In this document: positions 25,901-35,302 of the stretch, piece by piece
How positions within the stretch are numbered: the first letter of the stretch is position 1
Layout of the letters: every line of letters begins with the position of its first letter
Assembly (NCBI GenBank): GCA_943735955.1
Contig: OX030956.1
Coordinates: 15,590,195 to 15,654,194 of the forward strand
Length of the DNA: 64,000 bases
Direction: 5' to 3'
Source: Piscicola geometra
Lineage: Eukaryota; Annelida; Clitellata; Hirudinida; Piscicolidae
Position numbers and translations under genes: made by a program
Notes under the pieces: model-generated
Told to the model about the DNA's origin: nothing
Database searches by the model: none
What the model saw: only the letters and a program-made list of their open reading frames with translations

Positions 25901-26240
25901 ACAACAAGCAACAAGAAGCAACAAGAAGCAACAAGAAGCAATAACAAGCAACAACAAGCAACAAGAAGCAACAAGAAGCAACAACAAGCAACAAGAAGCA
26001 ACAAGAAGCAACAAGAAGCAACAACAAGCAACAAGAAGCAACAACAAGAAACAACAAGCAACAAGAAGCAACAACAAGCAACAAGAAGCAACAAGAAGCA
26101 ACAAGAAGCAACAAGAAGCAACAAGAAGCAACAAGAAGCAACAAGAAGCAACAAGAAGCAACAACAAGCAACAAGAAGCAACAAGAAGCAACAACAAGCA
26201 ACAACAAGCAACAACAAGCAACAACAAGCAACAACAAGCA
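22911..26240 (+). repeat. Longest domain 1 HOR with internal tandem duplication, 3,330 bp
   Basis: Type III opening, matching 16,951-18,640 to 24,600. Bases 23,531-24,770 (1,240 bp) are then repeated in tandem as 24,771-26,010, differing only at one unit (G at 24,321, C at 25,561) by my row comparison. ATAAGAAGCA occurs at 24041 and 25281, ATAACAAGCA at 24701 and 25941. It closes with ACAACAAGAA at 26041 and the boundary at 26241. Confidence 0.88.
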
Positions 26241-28340
26241 ACAACTAGCAACAAGAAGCAACAAGAAGCAACAACAAGCAACAACAAGCAACAACAAGCA
26301 ACAAGAAGCAACAAGAAGCAACAAGAAGCAACAAGAAGCAACAACAAGCAACAAGAAGCAACAAGAAGCAACAAGAAGCAACAACAAGCAACAAGAAGCA
26401 ACAAGAAGCAACAAGAAGCAACAAGAAGCAACAACAAGCAACAACAAGCAACAAGAAGCAACAAGAAGCAACAAGAAGCAACAAGAAGCAACAAGAAGCA
26501 ACAAGAAACAACAAGAAGCAACAAAAAGCAACAACAAGCAACAAGAAGCAACAAGAAGCAACAAGGAGCAACAACAAGCAAAAAGAAGCAACAAGAAGCA
26601 ACAACAAGCAACAAGAAGCAACAAGAAGCAACAAGAAGCAACAAGAAGCAACAAGAAGCAACAAGAAGCAACAAGAAGCAACAAGAAGCAACAAGAAGCA
26701 ACAAGAAGCAACAAGAAGCAACAAGAAGCAACAAGAAGCAACAAGAAGCAACAAGAAGCAACAAGAAGCAACAAGAAGCAACAAGAAGCAACAAGAAGCA
26801 ACAAGAAGCAACAAGAAGCAACAAGAAGCAACAAGAAGCAACAAGAAGCAACAAGAAGCAACAAGAAGCAACAAGAAGCAACAAGAAGCAACAAGAAGCA
26901 ACAAGAAGCAACAAGAAGCAACAAGAAGCAACAAGAAGCAACAAGAAGCAACAAGAAGCAACAAGAAGCAACAAGAAGCAACAAGAAGCAACAAGAAGCA
27001 ACAACAAGCAACAACAAGCAACAAGAAGCAACAACAAGCAACAAGAAGCAACAAGAAGCAACAAGAAGCAACAAGAAGCAACAACAAGCAACAACAAGCA
27101 ACAAGAAGCAACAACAAGCAACAAGAAGCAACAAGAAGCAACAAGAAGCAACAAGAAGCAACAAGAAGCAACAAGAAGCAACAACAAGCAACAAGAAGCA
27201 ACAAAAAGCAACAAGAAGCAACAAGAAGCAACAAGAAGCAACAAGAAGCAACAAGAAGCAACAACAAGCAACAACAAGCAACAACAAGCAACAAGAAGCA
27301 ACAAGAAGCAACAAGAAGCAACAACAAGCAACAAGAAGCAACAAGAAGCAACAAGAAGCAACAACAAGCAACAACAAGCAACAAGAAGCAACAAGAAGCA
27401 ACAACAAGCAACAACAAGCAACAAGAAGCAACAAGAAGCAACAAGGAGCAACAACAAGCAAAAAGAAGCAACAAGAAGCAACAACAAGCAACAAGAAGCA
27501 ACAAGAAGCAACAAGAAGCAACAAGAAGCAACAAGAAGCAACAAGAAGCAACAAGAAGCAACAAGAAGCAACAAGAAGCAACAAGAAGCAACAAGAAGCA
27601 ACAAGAAGCAACAAGAAGCAACAAGAAGCAACAAGAAGCAACAAGAAGCAACAAGAAGCAACAAGAAGCAACAAGAAGCAACAAGAAGCAACAAGAAGCA
27701 ACAAGAAGCAACAAGAAGCAACAAGAAGCAACAAGAAGCAACAAGAAGCAACAAGAAGCAACAACAAGCAACAAGAAGCAACAACAAGCAACAACAAGCA
27801 ACAAGAAGCAACAACAAGCAACAAGAAGCAACAAGAAGCAACAAGAAGCAACAAGAAGCAACAACAAGCAACAACAAGCAACAAGAAGCAACAACAAGCA
27901 ACAAGAAGCAACAAGAAGCAACAAGAAGCAACAAGAAGCAACAAGAAGCAACAAGAAGCAACAACAAGCAACAAGAAGCAACAAAAAGCAACAAGAAGCA
28001 ACAAGAAGCAACAAGAAGCAACAACAAGCAACAAGAAGCAACAACAAGCAACAACAAGCAACAACAAGCAACAAGAAGCAACAAGAAGCAACAAGAAGCA
28101 ACAACAAGCAACAAGAAGCAACAAGAAGCAACAAGAAGCAACAACAAGCAACAACAAGCAACAAGAAGCAACAACAAGCAACAACAAGCAACAACAAGCA
28201 ACAAGAAGCAACAAGAAGCAACAAGAAGCAACAAGAAGCAACAAGAAGCAACAAGAAGCAACAAGAAGCAACAACAAGCAACAAGAAGCAACAAGAAGCA
28301 ACAACAAGCAACAAGAAGCAACAACAAGCAACAACAAGCA
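26241..28340 (+). repeat. Domain 1 HOR, type I with ACAAGGAGCA, 2,100 bp
   Basis: Aligned with 21,541-22,910 (offset 4,700, falling to 4,680 after a G run of 39 units at 26,611-27,000). The second ACAAGGAGCA/AAAAGAAGCA pair is at 27441/27461. Where the sister copies stop after five more G units, this one has a 27-unit G run (27,491-27,760) and continues. Only two C units precede the last boundary at 28341. Confidence 0.85.
26611..27000 (+). repeat. Pure 39-unit run of ACAAGAAGCA
   Basis: Thirty-nine identical units, the third allele-like length of the same run in sister HORs (35, 41 and 39 units). Confidence 0.9.
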
Positions 28341-28568
28341 ACAACTAGCAACAAGAAGCAACAACAAGCAAAAAGAAGCAACAAGAAGCAACAACAAGCA
28401 ACAAGAAGCAACAAGAAGCAACAAGAAGCAACAACAAGCAACAACAAGACAAGAAGCAACAACAAGCAACAACAAGCAACAAGAAGCAACAAGAAGCAAC
28501 AAGAAGCAACGAGAAGCACTAAGAAGCAACAACAAGCAACAACAAGCAACAAGAAGCAAGAAGAAGCA
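28341..28568 (+). repeat. Domain 1 to domain 2 junction
   Basis: The last ACAACTAGCA (28341) is followed by a domain 1 type AAAAGAAGCA (28371). Then comes the first register break, an 8-bp unit ACAACAAG at 28,441-28,448, then ACGAGAAGCA (28509), the doubly changed CTAAGAAGCA (28519) and AGAAGAAGCA (28559). Beyond this point domain 1 landmarks are rare. Confidence 0.8.
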
Positions 28569-29428
28569 ACAACAAGCAACAACAAGCAACAACAAGCAAC
28601 AACAAGCAACAACAAGCAACAACAAGCAACAAGAAGCAACAAGAAGCAACAAGAAGCAACAACAAGCAACAACAAGCAACAACAAGCAACAACAAGCAAC
28701 AACAAGCAACAACAAGCAACAAGAAGCAACAAGAAGCAACAACAAGCAACAAGAAGCAACAACAAGCAACAAGAAGCAACAAGAAGCAACAAGAAGCAAC
28801 AACAAGCAACAACAAGCAACAACAAGCAACAAGAAGCAACAAGAAGCAACAACAAGCAACAACAAGCAACAACAAGCAACAACAAGCAACAAGAAGCAAC
28901 AAGAAGCAACAACAAGCAACAAGAAGCAACAAGAAGTAACAACAAGCAACAACAAGCAACAACAAGCAACAAGAAGCAACAACAAGCAACAACAAGCAAC
29001 AACAAGCAACAACAAGCAACAAGAAGCAACAAGAAGCAACAAGAAGCAACAAAAAGCAACAAGAAGCAACAACAAGCAACAACAAGCAAAAACAAGCAAC
29101 AACAAGCAACAACAAGCAACAAGAAGCATCAACAAGCAACAAGAAGCAACAAGAAGCAACAAGAAGCAACAAGAAGCAACAACAAGCAACAACAAGCAAC
29201 AAGAAGCAACAAGAAGCAACAACAAGCAACAACAAGCAACAACAAGCAACAACAAGCAACAACAAGCAACAACAAGCAACAAGAAGCAACAACAAGCAAC
29301 AACAAGCAACAACAAGCAACAACAAGCAACAACAAGCAACAACAAGCAACAACAAGCAACAACAAGCAACAACAAGCAACAACAAGCAACAACAAGCAAC
29401 AACAAGCAACAAGAAGCAACAACAAGCA
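28569..29428 (+). repeat. Irregular G/C unit array
   Basis: Mixed G and C units with ACAAGAAGTA near 28,929 and ACAAAAAGCA at 29,049. A pure run of 12 C units lies at 29,289-29,408. I could not assign it to a repeated HOR except for the 29,049-29,138 module. Confidence 0.7.
29089..29138 (+). repeat. AAAACAAGCA / T-first unit pair shared with 1,541-1,590
   Basis: AAAACAAGCA at 29,089 is followed 40 bp later by TCAACAAGCA at 29,129, with C C G between. The same spacing and order occur at 1,541 and 1,581, and the three units before match too (G C C). This is the clearest link between domains 1 and 2. Confidence 0.75.
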
Positions 29429-30340
29429 ACAACAATCAACAAGAAGCAACAAGAAGCAACAACAAGCAACAACAAGCAACAAGAAGCAACAAGAAGCAAC
29501 AACAAGCAACAAGAAGCAACAAGAAGCAACAAGAAGCAACAAGAAGCAACAACAAGCAACAAAAAGCAACAAGAAGCAACAAGAAGCAACAACAAGCAAC
29601 AAGAAGCAACAAGAAGCAACAAGAAGCAACAACAAGCAACAACAAGCAACAAGAAGCAACAAGAAGCAACAAGAAGCAACAACAAGCAACAAGAAACAAC
29701 AACAAGACAAGAAGCAACAAGAAGCAACAACAAGCAACAAGAAGCAACAAGAAGCAACAAGAAGCAACAACAAGCAACAACAAGCAACAACAAGACAAGA
29801 AGCAACAACAAGCAACAACAAGCAACAAGAAGCAACAAGAAGCAACAAGAAGCAACAAGAAGCAACAACAAGCAACAAGAAGCAACAACAAGCAACAAGA
29901 AGCAACAACAAGCAACAACAAGCAACAAGAAGCAACAACAAGCAACAACAATCAACAAGAAGCAACAAGAAGCAACAACAAGCAACAACAAGCAACAAGA
30001 AGCAACAAGAAGCAACAACAAGCAACAAGAAGCAACAAGAAGCAACAAGAAGCAACAAGAAGCAACAACAAGCAACAAGAAGCAACAAGAAGCAACAAGA
30101 AGCAACAACAAGCAACAACAAGCAACAAGAAGCAACAAGAAGCAACAAGAAGCAACAAGAAGCAACAACAAGCAACAAGAAACAACAACAAGACAAGAAG
30201 CAACAAGAAGCAACAACAAGCAACAAGAAGCAACAAGAAGCAACAAGAAGCAACAACAAGCAACAACAAGCAACAACAAGACAAGAAGCAACAACAAGCA
30301 ACAACAAGCAACAAGAAGCAACAAGAAGCAACAAGAAGCA
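29429..30340 (+). repeat. Tandem duplication of about 0.5 kb with 8-bp units
   Basis: ACAACAATCA occurs at 29,429 and 29,945 (516 bp apart). ACAAGAAACA occurs at 29,689 and 30,175, and pairs of 8-bp units ACAACAAG at 29,699/29,787 and 30,185/30,273, all 486 bp apart. The 30-bp mismatch reflects unit gains and losses between these points. The right end (8-bp unit, G CC GGG, ACGAGAAGCA) also matches 28,441-28,518. Confidence 0.82.
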
Positions 30341-30350
30341 ACGAGAAGCA

Positions 30351-32499
30351 ACAACAAGCAACAACAAGCAACAACAAGCAACAAGAAGCAACAAGAAGCA
30401 ACAAGAAGCAACAAGAAGCAACAAGAAGCAACAACAAGCAACAACAAGCAACAACAAGCAACAACAAGCAACAACAAGCAACAACAAGCAACAACAAGCA
30501 ACAACAAGCAACAACAAGCAACAAGAAGCAACAAGAAGCAACAACAAGCAACAAAAAGCAACAACAAGCAACAACAAGCAACAACAAGCAACAAGAAGCA
30601 ACAACAAGCAACAAGAAGCAACAAGAAGCAACAACAAGCAACAAGAAGCAACAAGAAGCAACAACAAGCAACAACAAGCAACAACAAGCAACAAGAAGCA
30701 ACAACAAGCAACAAGAAGCAACAACAAGCAACGAGAAGCAACAAGAAGCAACAACAAGCAACAACAAGCAACAAGAAGCAACGAGAAGCAACAAGAAGCA
30801 ACAACAAGCAACAAGAAGCAACAAGAAGCAACAACAAGCAACAAGAAGCAACAAGAAGCAACAACAAGCAACAACAAGCAACAACAAGCAACAAGAAGCA
30901 ACAACAAGCAACAAGAAGCAACAACAAGCAACGAGAAGCAACAAGAAGCAACAACAAGCAACAACAAGCAACAAGAAGCAACGAGAAGCAACAAGAAGCA
31001 ACAACAAGCACAAGAAGCAACAAGAAGCAACAACAAGCAACAAGAAGCAACAAGAAGCAACAACAAGCAACAACAAGCAACAAGAAGCAACAAGAAGCAA
31101 CAAGAAGCAACAAGAAGCAACAAGAAGCAACAAGAAGCAACAACAAGCAACAACAAGCAACAAGAAGCAACAAGAAGCAACAAGAAGCAACAAGAAGCAA
31201 CAAGAAGCAATAACAAGCAACAAGAAGCAACAACAAGCAACAACAAGCAACAACAAGCAACAACAAGCAACAACAAGCAACAACAAGCAACAACAAGCAA
31301 CAACAAGCAACAACAAGCAACAACAAGCAACAACAAGCAACAAGAAGCAACAACAAGCAACAAGAAGCAACAAGAAGCAACAAGAAGCAACAAGAAGCAA
31401 CAACAAGCAACAACAAGCAACAAGAAGCAACAAGAAGCAACAACAAGCAACAAGAAGCAACAAGAAGCAACAAGAAGCAACAAGAAGCAACAAGAAGCAA
31501 CAAGAAGCAACAAGAAGCAACAACAAGCAACAAGAAGCAACAACAAGCAACAAGAAGCAACAACAAGCAACAAGAAGCAACAACAAGCAACAAGAAGCAA
31601 CAAGAAGCAACAAGAAGCAACAACAAGCAACAAAAAGCAACAACAAGCAACAAGAAGCAACAAGAAGCAACAACAAGCAACAAGAAGCAACAACAAGCAA
31701 CAACAAGCAACAACAAGCAACAAGAAGCAACAAGAAGCAACAAGAAGCAACAACAAGCAACAAGAAGCAACAAGAAGCAGCAACAAGCAACAAGAAGCAA
31801 CAACAAGCAACAACAAGCAACAACAAGCAACAAAAAGCAACAACAAGCAACAACAAGCAACAACAAGCAACAACAAGCAACAACAAGCAACAACAAGCAA
31901 CAAGAAGCAACAAGAAGCAACAACAAGCAACAAGAAGCAACAAGAAGCAACAACAAGCAACAACAAGCAACAACAAGCAACAACAAGCAACAACAAGCAA
32001 CAAGAAGCAACAAGAAGCAACAACAAACAACAACAAGCAACAACAAGCAACAACAAGCAACAACAAGCAACAACAAGCAACAAGAAGCAACAACAAGCAA
32101 CAAGAAGCAACAAGAAGCAACAAGAAGCAACAACAAGCAACAACAAGCAACAACAAGCAACAACAAGCAACAAGAAGCAACAAGAAGCAACAAGAAGCAA
32201 CAACAAGCAACAACAAGCAACAAGAAACAACAAGAAGCAACAAGAAGCAACAACAAGCAACAACAAGCAACAAGAAGCAACAAGAAGCAACAAGAAGCAA
32301 CAACAAGCAACAAGAAGCAACAACAAGCAACAAGAAGCAACAACAAGCAACAACAAGCAACAAGAAGCAACAACAAGCAACAAGAAGCAACAAGAAGCAA
32401 CAAGAAGCAACAAGAAGCAACAAGAAGCAACAACAAGCAACAACAAGCAACAAGAAGCAACAACAAGCAACAACAAGCAACAAGAAGCAACAAGAAGCA
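30351..32499 (+). repeat. Block X, first copy
   Basis: Matches 35,303-37,461. Shared landmarks sit 4,962 bp apart: ACAAAAAGCA at 30,551, a 9-bp unit at 31,011, a G-first unit at 31,780 and ACAACAAACA at 32,020. ATAACAAGCA at 31,210 also lies 4,962 bp from its partner. The block holds many ACGAGAAGCA units (for example 30,731 and 30,781) and ends at the T-first unit at 32,500. Confidence 0.88.
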
Positions 32500-33799
32500 T
32501 CAAGAAGCAACAAGAAGCAACAAGAAGCAACAAGAAGCAACAACAAGCAACAACAAGCAACAACAAGCAACAACAAGCAACAAGAAGCAACAAGAAGCAA
32601 CAACAAGCAACAACAAGCAACAAGAAGCAACAAGAAGCAACAACAAGCAACAACAAGCAACGGGAAGCAACAACAAGCAACAACAAGCAACAAGAAGCAA
32701 CAAGAAGCAACAAGAAGCAACAAGAAGCAACAAGAAGCAACAAGAAGCAACAACAAGCAACAACAAGCAACAACAAGCAACAACAAGCAACAAGAAGCAA
32801 CAACAAGCAACAAGAAGCAACAACAAGCAACAAGAAGCAACAACAAGCAACAACAAGCAACAACAAGCAACAAGAAGCAACAAGAAGCAACAAGAAGCAA
32901 CAAGAAGCAACAACAAGCAACAAGAAGCAACAACAAGCAACAACAAGCAACAACAAGCAACAAAAAGCAACAACAAGCAACAAGAAGCAACAAGAAGCAA
33001 CAACAAGCAACAACAAGCAACAACAAGCAACAACAAGCAACAACAAGCAACAAGAAGCAACAACAAGCAACAACAAGCAACAACAAGCAACAACAAGCAA
33101 CAAGAAGCAACAACAAGCAACAACAAGCAACAAGAAGCAACAAGAAGCAACAAGAAGCAACAAGAAGCAACAAGAAGCAACAAGAAGCAACAACAAGCAA
33201 CAACAAGCAACAAGAAGCAACAACAAGCAACAACAAGCAACAAGAAGCAACAACAAGCAACAACAAGCAACAACAAGCAACAACAAGCAACAACAAGCAA
33301 CAACAAGCAACAAGAAGCAACAACAAGCAACAAGAAGCAACAACAAGCAACAAGAAGCAACAACAAGCAACAACAAGCAACAAGAAGCAACAACAAGCAA
33401 CAACAATCAACAAGAAGCAACAACAAGCAACAACAAGCAACAACAAGCAACAAGAAGCAACAAGAAGCAACAAGAAGCAACAACAAGCAACAAGAAGCAA
33501 CAAGTAGCAACAAGAAGCAACAAAAAGCAACAACAAGCAACAAGAAGCAACAAGAAGCAACAAGAAGCAACAACAAGCAACAACAAGCAACAAGAAGCAA
33601 CAAGAAGCAACAACAAGCAACAACAAGCAACAACAAGCAACAACAAGCAACAACAAGCAACAAGAAGCAACAACAAGCAACAAGAAGCAACAAGAAGCAA
33701 CAAGAAGCAACAAGAAGCAACAAGAAGCAACAAGAAGCAACAACAAGCAACAAGAAGCAACAACAAGCAACAACAAGCAACAAGAAGCAACAAGAAGCA
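32500..33799 (+). repeat. ACGGGAAGCA cassette A, 1,300 bp
   Basis: Starts with TCAAGAAGCA, then GGG CCCC GG CC GG CC, then ACGGGAAGCA at 32,660. Unit order continues like cassette D at 37,462. Later landmarks are ACAACAATCA at 33,400 and ACAAGTAGCA at 33,500. It ends C G CC GG before the next T-first unit. Confidence 0.82.
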
Positions 33800-34619
33800 T
33801 CAAGAAGCAACAAGAAGCAACAAGAAGCAACAAAAAGCAACAACAAGCAACAACAAGCAACAACAAGCAACAAGAAGCAACAAGAAGCAACAACAAGCAA
33901 CAACAAGCAACAAGAAGCAACAAGAAGCAACAACAAGCAACAACAAGCAACGGGAAGCAACAACAAGCAACAACAAGCAACAAGAAGCAACAAGAAGCAA
34001 CAAGAAGCAACAAGAAGCAACAAGAAGCAACAACAAGCAACAACAAGCAACAACAAGCAACAACAAGCAACAAGAAGCAACAACAAGCAACAAGAAGCAA
34101 CAACAAGCAACAAGAAGCAACAACAAGCAACAACAAGCAACAACAAGCAACAAGAAGCAACAAGAAGCAACAAGAAGCAACAACAAGCAACAAGAAGCAA
34201 CAAGAAGCAACAAGAAGCAACAACAAGCAACAACAAGCAACAAAAAGCAACAAGAAGCAACAAGAAGCAACAACAAGCAACAAGAAGCAACAAGAAGCAA
34301 CAAGAAGCAACAAGAAGCAACAAGAAGCAACAACAAGCAACAACAAGCAACAAGAAGCAACAAGAAGCAACAAGAAGCAACAAGAAGCAACAAGAAGCAA
34401 CAAGAAGCAACAACAAGCAACAAGAAGCAACAAGAAGCAACAAGAAGCAACAACAAGCAACAACAAGCAACAACAAGCAACAAGAAGCAACAACAAGCAA
34501 CAAGAAGCAACAAGAAGCAACAAGAAGCAACAAGAAGCAACAAGAAGCAACAACAAGCAACAACAAGCAACAAGAAGCAACAACAAGCAACAACAAGCAA
34601 CAAGAAGCAACAAGAAGCA
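33800..34619 (+). repeat. ACGGGAAGCA cassette B, 820 bp
   Basis: Starts with TCAAGAAGCA, then GG ACAAAAAGCA CCC GG CC GG CC, then ACGGGAAGCA at 33,950. Shares its opening with cassette C, not A. A second ACAAAAAGCA lies near 34,240. Confidence 0.82.
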
Positions 34620-35259
34620 TCAAGAAGCAACAAGAAGCAACAAGAAGCAACAAAAAGCAACAACAAGCAACAACAAGCAACAACAAGCAACAAGAAGCAA
34701 CAAGAAGCAACAACAAGCAACAACAAGCAACAAGAAGCAACAAGAAGCAACAACAAGCAACAACAAGCAACGGGAAGCAACAACAAGCAACAACAAGCAA
34801 CAAGAAGCAACAAGAAGCAACAAGAAGCAACAAGAAGCAACAAGAAGCAACAACAAGCAACAACAAGCAACAACAAGCAACAACAAGCAACAAGAAGCAA
34901 CAACAAGCAACAAGAAGCAACAACAAGCAACAAGAAGCAACAACAAGCAACAACAAGCAACAAGAAGCAACAAGAAGCAACAAGAAGCAACAAGAAGCAA
35001 CAACAAGCAACAAGAAGCAACAAGAAGCAACAAGAAGCAACAACAAGCAACAACAAGCAACAAAAAGCAACAAGAAGCAACAAGAAGCAACAAGAAGCAA
35101 CAACAAGCAACAACAAGCAACAACAAGCAACAAGAAGCAACAACAAGCAACAAGAAGCAACAAGAAGCAACAAGAAGCAACAAGAAGCAACAAGAAGCAA
35201 CAACAAGCAACAAGAAGCAACAAGAAGCAACAAGAAGCAACAAGAAGCAACAACAAGCA
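34620..35259 (+). repeat. ACGGGAAGCA cassette C, 640 bp
   Basis: Same opening as B with ACGGGAAGCA at 34,770. It follows B unit by unit with small run-length shifts (CC GGGG where B has CCC GGG), then is cut off by the 13-bp unit at 35,260. Confidence 0.82.
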
Positions 35260-35272
35260 ACAACAAGAAGCA
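35260..35272 (+). repeat. 13-bp unit, register break
   Basis: ACAACAAGAAGCA replaces a normal unit and marks the join between cassette C and the second copy of block X. The same 13-mer occurs once more, at 47,602. Confidence 0.85.
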
Positions 35273-35302
35273 ACAAGAAGCAACAAGAAGCAACAAGAAG
35301 CA

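Larger units (their letters stand above)
1..28448 (+). repeat. Satellite domain 1: HORs bounded by ACAACTAGCA
   Basis: About 2,844 units in perfect 10-bp register from base 1 to base 28,440, ended by an 8-bp unit at 28,441-28,448. Seventeen copies of ACAACTAGCA start at 1341, 2511, 4341, 6011, 8011, 8701, 10721, 11781, 12541, 14291, 16951, 18761, 20071, 21541, 22911, 26241 and 28341. Most are preceded by five C units. Other landmarks are ATAACAAGCA, ATAAGAAGCA, ACAACAAGAA, ACAAGAAACA, AAAAGAAGCA and ACAAGGAGCA. The domain is rich in long runs of G units. These landmarks recur in a fixed order, which defines higher-order repeats of unequal length. Confidence 0.9.

Noticed and set aside
1341..28350. 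CTAG in ACAACTAGCA as a protein binding or restriction-related signal
   Set aside because: It is one point change (A to T at unit position 6) copied along with each HOR. Inheritance explains its recurrence, and I see no flanking motif that suggests binding.
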